Source: an uncultured Alphaproteobacteria bacterium
Lineage (GTDB): Bacteria > Pseudomonadota > Alphaproteobacteria > Caulobacterales > Hyphomonadaceae
Assembly (NCBI GenBank): GCA_903831485.1
Contig: CAIKXW010000100.1
Location: forward strand, 1-5,820
Direction of reading: 5' to 3'
Length of the DNA stretch: 5,820 nucleotides
Positions 1 to 5,820 of this stretch are shown here, in pieces. The translations under genes were made by a program, and so were the position numbers. The notes under the pieces are model-generated. The model was given only the letters and a program-made list of their open reading frames with translations, ran no database searches and had not been told where the DNA came from. Position 1 is the stretch's first letter. Every line of letters begins with the position of its first letter.

Positions 1-87
1 AGCGTTGCGGACTGCGAACACGCCGTTGGGCGGCGAGCGGTCCGCGTACTGCTGTAGCAGTTCTGCGCGGCGGGATTTGTCGACCAT
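1..87 (-). CDS. GIY-YIG nuclease family protein, N-terminal fragment (cut by window edge)
   Basis: Only the first 29 codons are in the window, and the reading frame is still open at position 1. The start ATG (87-85) has an excellent Shine-Dalgarno, AGGAGG at 101-96, eight bases upstream. The peptide begins MVDKSRRAELLQQYADR and then, after a short Pro-rich turn, reads GVFAVRN. A short charged helix followed by a G-V-[FY]-x-[IV]-R-[NC] strand is how many small bacterial GIY-YIG nuclease-family proteins begin; the strand carries the 'GIY' half of the motif. The second half (YIG) and the catalytic Arg and Glu would lie outside the window, so activity cannot be judged. The gene starts 23 bases after the stop of the GFA-domain gene on the same strand, so the two are probably cotranscribed. 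The family call is inferred from a short N-terminus only; that this is a real gene start is much more certain. Confidence 0.6.
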   Translation of the reverse strand, partial: MVDKSRRAELLQQYADRSPPNGVFAVRNA

Positions 88-95
88 AACGTCTT

Positions 96-101
96 CCTCC
101 T
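96..101 (-). promoter_or_regulatory. Ribosome-binding site of the GIY-YIG-type gene
   Basis: The minus strand reads AGGAGG, eight bases before the ATG at 87-85. It lies in the 23-base gap after the stop codon of the preceding GFA gene. It identifies the short open frame at the window edge as a genuine gene start. Confidence 0.75.
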
Positions 102-110
102 GGCTGGCGA

Positions 111-500
111 TCATTCCCGCGGGCCCGTCCAGGCCTCGCGTGCGCCGCCGGTCAGCGACATACCCTTGCCCTTGCCGAGCCTGGTCGGCAACGAGGCAGG
201 TTCGAAGCCATCGAGACAATGCAGGTTGACGCCGTATCCAGTCAGTTCCGAGCGTTTGCGGTGGAACGGGTAGATCCCGCAGTGCTTGCAGAAATCGTCC
301 TTCGCGACGCGCGTATTCCATTGATAGAGCGACAGGCTATCCGCCCCAGACGTGAGGCTGAGGCGGTCCTCCGGGACTTTCGCCATCAGCGCATTGTGCT
401 TTTTGCACAGCGAGCAGTCGCACGCGCAGCTGCAGGTGATCTCCCCCTCGATCCGGAAGGTGACGGCGCCGCAATGACAAGAGCCCCGGCAAGTCGTCAT
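111..500 (-). CDS. GFA (glutathione-dependent formaldehyde-activating)/CENP-V domain protein
   Basis: This is a complete 129-residue zinc-binding protein of the GFA/CENP-V fold. The zinc-ligand clusters are in family order: SCHCGAV (Cys8, Cys10), CDCSLCKK (Cys27, Cys29, Cys32) and FCKHCGIYPFHRKR (Cys71, Cys74). The last is followed by the typical YGVN-x-x-CLDG segment near residues 89-98. The subgroup with CGIY-x-x-H-x-R-R resembles uncharacterised single-domain GFA proteins more than the true glutathione/formaldehyde enzyme, so a formaldehyde role should not be assumed. The frame could open further upstream at 563, but the ATG at 500-498 is preferred because the conserved domain begins at once and AGGAAGGA lies upstream at 518-511. 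No signal peptide or membrane segment is visible, so it is probably cytoplasmic. It is divergent from the membrane-protein gene at 593 and followed 23 bases later by the GIY-YIG-type gene. Confidence 0.88.
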   Translation of the reverse strand: MTTCRGSCHCGAVTFRIEGEITCSCACDCSLCKKHNALMAKVPEDRLSLTSGADSLSLYQWNTRVAKDDFCKHCGIYPFHRKRSELTGYGVNLHCLDGFEPASLPTRLGKGKGMSLTGGAREAWTGPRE

Positions 501-510
501 GGGACGGGTT

Positions 511-518
511 TCCTTCCT
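511..518 (-). promoter_or_regulatory. Ribosome-binding site that decides the GFA gene start
   Basis: The minus strand reads AGGAAGGA ten bases before the ATG at 500-498. The alternative in-frame ATG at 563 would add 21 Arg/Thr/Ser-rich residues ahead of the conserved domain, so this site favours the shorter protein. The 92-base gap between this gene and the plus-strand gene at 593 must also hold both promoters, but I see no convincing -35/-10 pair in it. Confidence 0.5.
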
Positions 519-582
519 GTGCCGGCTTCGACTAGTGTTTGTGGACAAGTCTGGCCGCCGCAAGCCTTCGCGGGGTCGAATG

Positions 583-587
583 GGAGG
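583..587 (+). promoter_or_regulatory. Ribosome-binding site of the small membrane-protein gene
   Basis: GGAGG is placed five bases before the ATG at 593. It supports the 593 start over the in-frame ATG at 539, which has no comparable site and would add 18 residues unrelated in character to the rest. Confidence 0.65.
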
Positions 588-592
588 ACCTG

Positions 593-904
593 ATGGGCGG
601 CATTGATTTCGATCTTGCGACGGTGGCGGGCATGGCTGGCCTCGGGGGCAGCACGGTTGCCGCGCTGAGCACTGCGTTTTTCTTCCGCGGGCTGATCACG
701 CGCGTGATCGCTCAGGTGATCGCGACGACAGTCTTGTCGTTCGTCGGCTTCATCGCGCTGTTCCACGGGCTCGGCTTCGAGATCGTGCCGCCGAAGGAGA
801 TCGCAGGGTTCAGCATTCCCGGCGCCGACAATTTCTCGGTGCAGACAGCCCCCGCGACGCCGGTGGATGAAGATGCGTACTCGGTGAAATCGCCCTGGCG
901 GTAA
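593..904 (+). CDS. Small membrane protein of unknown function, two predicted transmembrane segments
   Basis: This 103-residue protein is not one I recognise. Two hydrophobic stretches are visible. The first, around residues 8-31, is rich in Gly/Ala/Thr and ends in FFF. The second, around residues 38-61, is a convincing membrane helix containing VLSFVGFIALF. Between them is a short basic loop (RGLITR), which by the positive-inside rule would face the cytoplasm and put both ends outside. The C-terminal 40 residues are polar, Pro- and acid-containing (PATPVDEDAY) and probably disordered. The start at 593 is chosen for its GGAGG site. The gene is divergent from the GFA gene and convergent with gltB, so it is probably a one-gene transcript unrelated to either. 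Reality of the gene is supported by the RBS, the coherent membrane topology and the absence of a better frame on the other strand. Confidence 0.75.
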   Translation: MGGIDFDLATVAGMAGLGGSTVAALSTAFFFRGLITRVIAQVIATTVLSFVGFIALFHGLGFEIVPPKEIAGFSIPGADNFSVQTAPATPVDEDAYSVKSPWR

Positions 905-916
905 AGGCCTGAAAGG

Positions 917-972
917 GGATTGCTGACCGGCAGCCTTCAGCCTGTGCGGAGGAAGGTGTGTCACAGCAATCC
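917..972. repeat. 9-bp perfect inverted repeat between convergent genes
   Basis: GGATTGCTG at 917-925 is the exact reverse complement of CAGCAATCC at 964-972, with 38 bases between the arms. The left arm lies 12 bases past the stop of the plus-strand membrane-protein gene, and the right arm overlaps the end of the small minus-strand ORF. The position suits a two-way terminator, but the loop is long, the stem is short and there is no T run on either side. It may be chance. Confidence 0.3.
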
Positions 973-1099
973 GCCGAGGCCCGCAAGGGTTAGCAGCTGG
1001 AAGAAGACCAGGGAGCCGAACGCGCCACGCATGCTGCGCAACATGCGCTGGACTTCATGAGTGGGCTTTTCCTGCAGCGGGCTTTTCAGCTTCTTGCAT
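961..1099 (-). pseudogene. Frameshifted small membrane-protein ORF downstream of gltB
   Basis: On the minus strand an ATG at 1099-1097 follows GAGGTGA (1109-1103). It opens the peptide MQEAEKPAAGKAHS and stops at TGA 1057-1055. The adjacent frame (one base on) continues through EVQRMLRSMRG into a clear single membrane helix, AFGSLVFFQLLTLAGLGGLL, and ends at TGA 963-961. Neither frame makes a sensible protein alone; joined they give a 40-45 residue single-pass protein with a polar N-terminus and a basic stretch before the helix. The frame change falls at a direct repeat, GAAAAGCCC twice, 16 bases apart. Removing one 16-base period, or one A of the AAAA run, restores a continuous frame. It could be a decayed gene, a sequencing indel or a programmed shift. 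A separate 27-residue start at 1044-1042 is also possible. I do not recognise a family. Confidence 0.4.
1063..1087. repeat. Direct repeat GGGCTTTTC x2, 16-base period
   Basis: GGGCTTTTC occurs at 1063-1071 and again at 1079-1087, separated by CTGCAGC. Because the period is 16 bases (3n+1), duplicating it inside a gene shifts the reading frame. The repeat lies just where the small minus-strand ORF changes frame. The second 16-base unit matches only in part (about 12 of 16 bases), so any duplication would be old. Confidence 0.6.
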
Positions 1100-1102
1100 T
1101 GG

Positions 1103-1109
1103 TCACCTC
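1103..1109 (-). promoter_or_regulatory. Ribosome-binding site ahead of the broken small ORF
   Basis: The minus strand reads GAGGTGA, a good match to the anti-Shine-Dalgarno complement, ending three bases before the ATG at 1099-1097 (six bases counted from GAGG). It is the main reason to treat the short open frame as a former or real gene. Confidence 0.4.
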
Positions 1110-1113
1110 ATCC

Positions 1114-1147
1114 CCCCGCAACGGCTGATGTGCTTGCGCACGCGGGG
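1114..1147 (-). terminator. GC-rich stem-loop downstream of gltB, possible terminator
   Basis: CCCCGC at 1114-1119 pairs with GCGGGG at 1142-1147. A smaller stem is nested inside it: GTGC at 1130-1133 pairs with GCAC at 1138-1141 around a TTGC loop. It starts about 48 bases after the gltB stop codon in the gltB direction. There is no U run after it, so it is at best an atypical terminator or a 3'-end stabilising hairpin. Confidence 0.3.
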
Positions 1148-1195
1148 ACCCCAGTCACCCTTGCAATGCCGCCTGCCAGTCATGTCACGCGCCAG

Positions 1196-4100
1196 TCACT
1201 CCGCTGCCTTCAGTTCGAGCGGCGCTGCCAGGCGCGCGACCGACTCTTTCGGCACGACGTGGACGAAGTTGCGCAGTTCCAGTTGCCAGTTGTCGAGGAT
1301 CGTCTTGCCCTGGAGGGAGCCGGTGCGCCTCACGTGCTCTTCAATGAGGTCGCGCAGGACCTTGGCCCAGTGATCGGTGACGACGGGGCGCCAGAGGATG
1401 GTCTCCGGATTCGCCATCAGTGCGAACCGCTGGTGCGGATCGTAGAGGAAGGCCATGCCGCCCGTCATGCCGGCGCCGAAATTCTGGCCGACCGCACCGA
1501 GGATGACGGCGGCGCCGCCGGTCATGTATTCGCAGCCATTGGAGCCGCAGCCTTCGACAACGACAGTCGCGCCCGAGTTGCGCACGGCGAAGCGTTCGCC
1601 GGCCTGGCCAGCGGCAAAGACCTTGCCGGAGGTTGCGCCGTAGAGAACCGTGTTGCCGATGATGGTGTTGTCCTTCGCCGTGAATGTCGACGTGGACGGC
1701 GGCTTGATGATGATCGTCGCGCCTGACAGCCCCTTGCCGACATAGTCGTTGGCGTCGCCCACGACTTCGAGCGTCAGGCCCTTGACGCCGAAGGCGCCGA
1801 GCGACTGGCCGCACGAGCCCTCAAGCGTCACCCAGAGGCGATCCTCGGGCAAGCCGTCCATGCCGTACTTGCGCACGATGTGAGACGAGGCGCGCGTGCC
1901 GATGGCGCGCTGCGTGTTGCGCACATGATAGTCGAGCTGCATCTTCTCGCCGCGCTCGAAGAAGGGCGCGCCGTCGCGAAGGATCTGCTCGTCCAGCGCG
2001 TCGGGCACTTCGTTGCGAAGCGTCGGCTTGTAGGTAACTTTCGCTGTCGGGTCGGCGCGCACAAGAAGCGGCGACAGGTCGAGGTCGTCGAGCATGGCCG
2101 AGCCGCGCGAGACCTGATGGAGCAGGTCGGTGCGGCCGATCACCTCGTCAAGGCGGGTAAAGCCAAGCTCGGCGAGGACTTCGCGCACTTCCTCGGCGAT
2201 GAAGGTCATCAGGTTGACCACCTTGTCCGCAGTGCCGGTAAACTTGGCGCGCAGGCGTTCGTCCTGCGTGCAGACGCCGACGGGGCAGGTGTTGGAGTGG
2301 CACTGGCGCACCATGATGCAGCCCATCGCCAGCAGGCTCGCCGTGCCGATGCCATACTCTTCCGCGCCAAGCATCGCCGCCATCACGATGTCGCGTCCGG
2401 TGCGAAGGCCGCCATCGGTGCGCAGCGTGACCTGGTCGCGCAGGTTGTTTAGCGTCAGCACGTGGTGGGCTTCGGCAAGGCCGATCTCCCACGGCAGTCC
2501 CGCGAACTTGATCGAGGATTGCGGCGAGGCGCCGGTTCCGCCGACATGGCCGGAGATCAGGATGACGTCGGCCTTCGCCTTTGCAACGCCAGCCGCGATG
2601 GTGCCGACGCCCGAGCGTGAGACGAGCTTCACGCAAACGCGGCAGTCCGGGTTGATCTGCTTCAGGTCGTAGATGAGCTGTGCAAGGTCCTCGATCGAAT
2701 AGATGTCGTGGTGCGGCGGCGGCGAGATCAGCATCACGCCGGGCGTTGCATAGCGGTTGCGCGCGATGAACTCCGTGACCTTGAAGCCGGGCAGCTGGCC
2801 GCCTTCGCCGGGCTTGGCGCCCTGCGCGACCTTGATCTCGAGCTCCTTGCAGTTGTTGAGATATTCCGCCGTGACGCCGAACCGGCCCGAGGCGACCTGC
2901 TTGATCATCGAGTTGGCGTTGTCGCCATTGGGCATCGGCTTGTAGCGCTCGCGCACCTCGCCGCCTTCGCCCGAGACGGATTTTGCACCGATGCGGTTCA
3001 TGGCGATGTTGAGCGTACCGTGCGCTTCAGGTCCCAGCGCGCCAAGCGACATGCCAGGCGTGACGAAGCGCTTGCGGATCTCGTTGACCGACTGGACGTC
3101 GTGCAACGAGGCAGGTTTCGGCTGCGGCTTGAAGTCGAGTAGGTCGCGCAGCTGCACCATCTTCTTCTTCGCGTTCGCGAGTTTCGAGTACTTGCGGAAG
3201 GCGGCATAGGAGTTGGTGTCGCAGGCGTGCTGGAGCGCGTGGATAAGTTCGCCGGACAGCGCATGCGTGTCGCCGCTCGCGCGGACGCGGTAGAAGCCGC
3301 CGATTGGCAGCACGGCGACGGACGCATTCCATGCCTTGGCGTGAAGGTCGATCGCCTTGCGTTGAAGCCCGGCGAGGCCGATGCCGGAGATGCGGCTGGT
3401 CATGCCAGGGAAGTAGTCGGCGACGAGCGCGCGCGAGAGGCCGAGCGCTTCGAAATTGTAGCCGCCGCGATAGGAGGAGATGACCGAGATTCCCATCTTG
3501 GAAAGAATCTTCAGCAGGCCCGCCTCGATTGACTTCTTGTAGTTCAGCACGACCTGGCCGAGCGTCTTGTCGCCGAACAGGCCCTTGGCGTGACGGTCTG
3601 CCAGCGTCTCCTGCGCCATGTAGGCGTTGACGCAGGTTGCCCCGACGCCCACGAGCACGGCAAAGTAGTGCGTGTCCATGCATTCGGCCGAACGGACGGT
3701 GATCGAGCAGAATGTGCGCAGGCCGTGGCTGACCAGCCATGAGTGAACGGCGCCGGCGGCGAGGATCATCGGGATGCCGGCGCGGTCTGCGCTCTGGCCT
3801 TCGTCGGTGAGGATGATGTGGCCGCGGCCGGAGGAGACGGCGACGCGCGCTTCCTCGCGGATACGGGCGACCGCATCGCGCAGGGCGATGCCCGGCGAGC
3901 CCACTGAATCCGCCGGGAAGGTGCAGTCGATGACGGCGACCTGTTCGCCAATTGTCTCCAGCATGCGCGTATACATGCCGTTGGTGAGGACGGGGCTCTC
4001 GAGGACAAAGACGTTTGTCTGCGTGGCATCCTGCGCCAGGATGTTGCCGAGGTTCTTGAAGCGCGTCCGCAGGCTCATCACCCGCTCCTCGCGCAGCGGA

Positions 4101-5737
4101 TCGATCGGCGGGTTGGTGACCTGCGCGAAGTTCTGCCGGAAGAAGTGCGACAGCGGACGGTGCACGTCGGACAGGACGGCGAGGGGGCTGTCATCGCCCA
4201 TCGAGCCGATGGCTTCCTTGCCGTCCTCGGCCATGGGCGAAAGGATCAGTTCGACGTCTTCCATCGTGAAGCCGGCCGCGTATTGACGGCGCAGGAATTC
4301 CGAACGCTCGCTGTAGAGGCGCAGCTCCGGACCGGGGCCGATAACGGGCTCCAGTTCAACGACGTTTGACAACCACTGCTCGTACGGGTGGCTGCTCGCG
4401 AGGCGGTCGATCAGGGCTGTATGCTCGTAGAACTTACCGTCACGCACATCGACGGCGATCATGCCGCCGGGAGGAACGCGGCCCTTGCGCGTGATGATTT
4501 CCTCGTTGATCGAACACATGCCGGCTTCGGAGCCGACCGCGAGCACGCCGTCTTCCGTGAGCGCGTAGCGCATGGGGCGCAGGCCGTTGCGATCCATGCC
4601 GGCAATGGCCCAGCGGCCGTCGAACATGGCGAGCGCAGCCGGGCCGTCCCATGGCTCCATCACGGAGTTGGCGTAGGCATAGAGCGCCTGGTGGGCGCGC
4701 GGCATGATGCGTTCGTCGCGAGAAAGCGGCTCGGGCGCGAGCAGTGTTTTGGCCATCGGGCCGGGGCGGCCGGCGCGCACCAGCAATTCGAATGCGTTGT
4801 CGAGCGCGGCGCTATCCGATCCGCCGGGCTGGATCACGGGCTTCACATCATCGCCATGCTCGCCGAACACGTCCGAGACCATCTTGATCTCGTGGCTCTT
4901 CATCCAGTTGATATTGCCCGAGATGGTGTTGATCTCGCCATTGTGCGCGAGCATGCGGAAGGGTTGCGCCAGCCGCCATTGCGGGAAGGTGTTGGTCGAG
5001 TAGCGCTGGTGATAGATCGCGACCGCCGAGACGAAGCGCGGGTCCTTCAGGTCGAGATAGAAGGCGTCGATGTCCTGGGCGAGGAACATGCCCTTGTAGA
5101 TCAGCGCGCGCGAGGAGAACGAGCAGAGATAAAGGTCGAGGTTCGAGGCGCGCGCGCGGTTCTCGATGCGGCGGCGGCAGATGTAGAGCGCGCGCTCAAG
5201 CTCGGCCGGTTCGCGCTTCAGCTGGTCGGAAAACAGGATCTGCTCGATCTCGGGCCGCGTGGCGTTCGCCTTCATGCCGATGACGGAGGTGTCGATCGGT
5301 GGCTGGCGCCAGCCATAGATGTAGAATCCGAAGCGCACGACTTCGGTCTCGATGATTGAGCGCGCCTTCTCCTGGGCCGCAAGATCGGTGCGCGGCAGGA
5401 AGATCTGGCCGACGCAGACCTGCCGGTCGTCACTGATCGTGTGGCCCATGCCGCGCACGGCGTCGCGGAAAAAGTCCTGCGGAACATCAACGCGGATGCC
5501 TGCGCCATCTCCGGTCTTGCCGTCGGCATCGACGGCGCCGCGGTGGTAGACCGCCTTCAGCGCGCGGATCGCCATCTCGACGATTTCGCGGCGCGGCGTG
5601 CCGTCGATCTGTGCGACAAGGCCGACGCCGCACGAGTCCTTCTCGTCGGCGGGGTTGTAGGCGTTGGCGGCGACCAGCGCGTTGCGCTGTTCGGTGTAGC
5701 GTTCGAGCCATTCCTGGCCGGCTTTTTCGTGTGTCAT
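1196..5737 (-). CDS. gltB: Glutamate synthase (NADPH) large/alpha subunit, GltB
   Basis: GltB hydrolyses glutamine in its N-terminal domain and channels ammonia to an FMN site, where 2-oxoglutarate is converted to glutamate; with GltD it forms cytoplasmic GOGAT, the partner of glutamine synthetase. All 1513 residues are open, the usual bacterial length. A propeptide of about 35 residues precedes the nucleophile Cys36 (DSCGVG). The class II glutaminase domain runs to about 430 and includes HQRYSTNT (243-250), HNGEIN (265-270) and RNGLRPMR. The central domain spans about 475-770, with MGDDSPLAVLS near 512. The FMN/synthase domain has GMSLGALGPEAH near 895, SGEGGE (922-927) and the loop KPGEGGQ (975-981). 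The 3Fe-4S ligands are Cys1140, Cys1146 and Cys1151 in CIMVRQCHSNTC. The glycine-rich C-terminal beta-helix covers about 1300-1480. The ATG overlaps the upstream gene's stop and has only a weak own RBS, suggesting coupled translation. No gltD follows. Confidence 0.98.
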   Translation of the reverse strand: MTHEKAGQEWLERYTEQRNALVAANAYNPADEKDSCGVGLVAQIDGTPRREIVEMAIRALKAVYHRGAVDADGKTGDGAGIRVDVPQDFFRDAVRGMGHTISDDRQVCVGQIFLPRTDLAAQEKARSIIETEVVRFGFYIYGWRQPPIDTSVIGMKANATRPEIEQILFSDQLKREPAELERALYICRRRIENRARASNLDLYLCSFSSRALIYKGMFLAQDIDAFYLDLKDPRFVSAVAIYHQRYSTNTFPQWRLAQPFRMLAHNGEINTISGNINWMKSHEIKMVSDVFGEHGDDVKPVIQPGGSDSAALDNAFELLVRAGRPGPMAKTLLAPEPLSRDERIMPRAHQALYAYANSVMEPWDGPAALAMFDGRWAIAGMDRNGLRPMRYALTEDGVLAVGSEAGMCSINEEIITRKGRVPPGGMIAVDVRDGKFYEHTALIDRLASSHPYEQWLSNVVELEPVIGPGPELRLYSERSEFLRRQYAAGFTMEDVELILSPMAEDGKEAIGSMGDDSPLAVLSDVHRPLSHFFRQNFAQVTNPPIDPLREERVMSLRTRFKNLGNILAQDATQTNVFVLESPVLTNGMYTRMLETIGEQVAVIDCTFPADSVGSPGIALRDAVARIREEARVAVSSGRGHIILTDEGQSADRAGIPMILAAGAVHSWLVSHGLRTFCSITVRSAECMDTHYFAVLVGVGATCVNAYMAQETLADRHAKGLFGDKTLGQVVLNYKKSIEAGLLKILSKMGISVISSYRGGYNFEALGLSRALVADYFPGMTSRISGIGLAGLQRKAIDLHAKAWNASVAVLPIGGFYRVRASGDTHALSGELIHALQHACDTNSYAAFRKYSKLANAKKKMVQLRDLLDFKPQPKPASLHDVQSVNEIRKRFVTPGMSLGALGPEAHGTLNIAMNRIGAKSVSGEGGEVRERYKPMPNGDNANSMIKQVASGRFGVTAEYLNNCKELEIKVAQGAKPGEGGQLPGFKVTEFIARNRYATPGVMLISPPPHHDIYSIEDLAQLIYDLKQINPDCRVCVKLVSRSGVGTIAAGVAKAKADVILISGHVGGTGASPQSSIKFAGLPWEIGLAEAHHVLTLNNLRDQVTLRTDGGLRTGRDIVMAAMLGAEEYGIGTASLLAMGCIMVRQCHSNTCPVGVCTQDERLRAKFTGTADKVVNLMTFIAEEVREVLAELGFTRLDEVIGRTDLLHQVSRGSAMLDDLDLSPLLVRADPTAKVTYKPTLRNEVPDALDEQILRDGAPFFERGEKMQLDYHVRNTQRAIGTRASSHIVRKYGMDGLPEDRLWVTLEGSCGQSLGAFGVKGLTLEVVGDANDYVGKGLSGATIIIKPPSTSTFTAKDNTIIGNTVLYGATSGKVFAAGQAGERFAVRNSGATVVVEGCGSNGCEYMTGGAAVILGAVGQNFGAGMTGGMAFLYDPHQRFALMANPETILWRPVVTDHWAKVLRDLIEEHVRRTGSLQGKTILDNWQLELRNFVHVVPKESVARLAAPLELKAAE

Positions 5738-5820
5738 GATGGCTCGCCCGGTGGCTGGAAGCGCGCAACGACTTCGGCGCCTGTCACGCGCGGCGCGTTC
5801 CCGGCAAAGTCGTAGTGCGC
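5734..5820 (-). CDS. C-terminal end of an unidentified gene overlapping gltB (cut by window edge)
   Basis: The minus strand is open from 5820 to a TGA at 5736-5734, encoding 28 residues that begin AHYDFAGN and end GAEVVARFQPPGEPS. Roughly three quarters of codon third positions are G or C, as expected for coding sequence in this genome. The stop overlaps the first bases of gltB in the arrangement ATGA, typical of genes translated as a coupled pair, so this gene is probably the upstream member of the gltB operon. I do not recognise the family from so short a tail. It does not resemble the usual C-terminus of GltD, which ends in a nucleotide-binding domain with an R-E-G-R-x-A-A type helix. The whole gene would have to be read to assign a function. 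Confidence 0.6.
   Translation of the reverse strand, partial: AHYDFAGNAPRVTGAEVVARFQPPGEPS

Noticed and set aside
219..593. A 124-codon plus-strand frame opposite the GFA gene
   Set aside because: The minus strand carries unmistakable GFA zinc motifs through this stretch, so the plus frame is a by-product.
497..964. A 155-codon minus-strand frame opposite the small membrane-protein gene
   Set aside because: The product is dominated by Arg, His and Glu without hydrophobic core patterning. The opposite strand gives a coherent membrane protein with an RBS, so that strand is taken as coding.
1103..1183. A 26-codon minus-strand frame just after the gltB stop
   Set aside because: It has no Shine-Dalgarno, and its product is Arg/Gly/Cys-rich with no helix or motif. 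It only happens to end next to the RBS of the following small ORF.
1061..1726. A 221-codon plus-strand frame entering the 3' end of gltB
   Set aside because: Most of it is antisense to the conserved GltB C-terminal domain, no good RBS was seen at its start, and the composition is that of a shadow frame.
2270..2330. Cys-rich segment of GltB considered as a separate ferredoxin-like insertion
   Set aside because: The spacing C-x5-C-x4-C is the normal 3Fe-4S cluster site of glutamate synthase, not an insertion.
4388..5359. A 323-codon open frame on the plus strand opposite gltB
   Set aside because: It lies wholly antisense to well-conserved GltB catalytic regions. Its product is rich in Ala, His, Arg and Val with no recognisable motif, as expected of a mirror frame in GC-rich coding DNA.

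Overview
The window is a GC-rich stretch of bacterial chromosome. It is dominated by one very large minus-strand gene, gltB, which encodes the large (alpha) subunit of NADPH-type glutamate synthase. The form of the GltB protein, the high GC content and the small neighbouring genes fit an alphaproteobacterium, possibly of the Caulobacterales/Hyphomonadaceae type. That placement is an impression from protein style and was not searched.

Layout, left to right. Positions 1-87 (minus) are the first 29 codons of a gene cut by the window edge, probably a small GIY-YIG nuclease-family protein. Positions 111-500 (minus) encode a complete GFA/CENP-V-type zinc protein that lies just upstream of the GIY-YIG gene, so the two look like an operon. 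Positions 593-904 (plus) encode a 103-residue membrane protein of unknown function, transcribed divergently from the GFA gene. Positions 905-1195 are a convergent interval holding the remains (or a frameshifted version) of a tiny membrane-protein gene at 961-1099 (minus), plus two inverted repeats. Positions 1196-5737 (minus) are gltB. Positions 5734-5820 (minus) are the 3' end of another gene whose TGA overlaps the gltB ATG (ATGA), so gltB is probably translated by coupling to that upstream gene.

Functionally, gltB is a housekeeping nitrogen-assimilation gene, and all its key motifs are present: the N-terminal catalytic Cys, the FMN/2-oxoglutarate site loops, the three 3Fe-4S cysteines and the C-terminal glycine-rich beta-helix. 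Its usual partner gltD is not downstream. The 28 residues visible upstream do not look like the end of GltD, so the small subunit is probably encoded elsewhere or further upstream.

No mobile element, CRISPR array, tRNA or rRNA was recognised, and I see no convincing new multi-gene system. The most unusual item is the small ORF downstream of gltB. It has a good ribosome-binding site but is broken by a one-base-equivalent frameshift that coincides with a 16-bp-spaced direct repeat.
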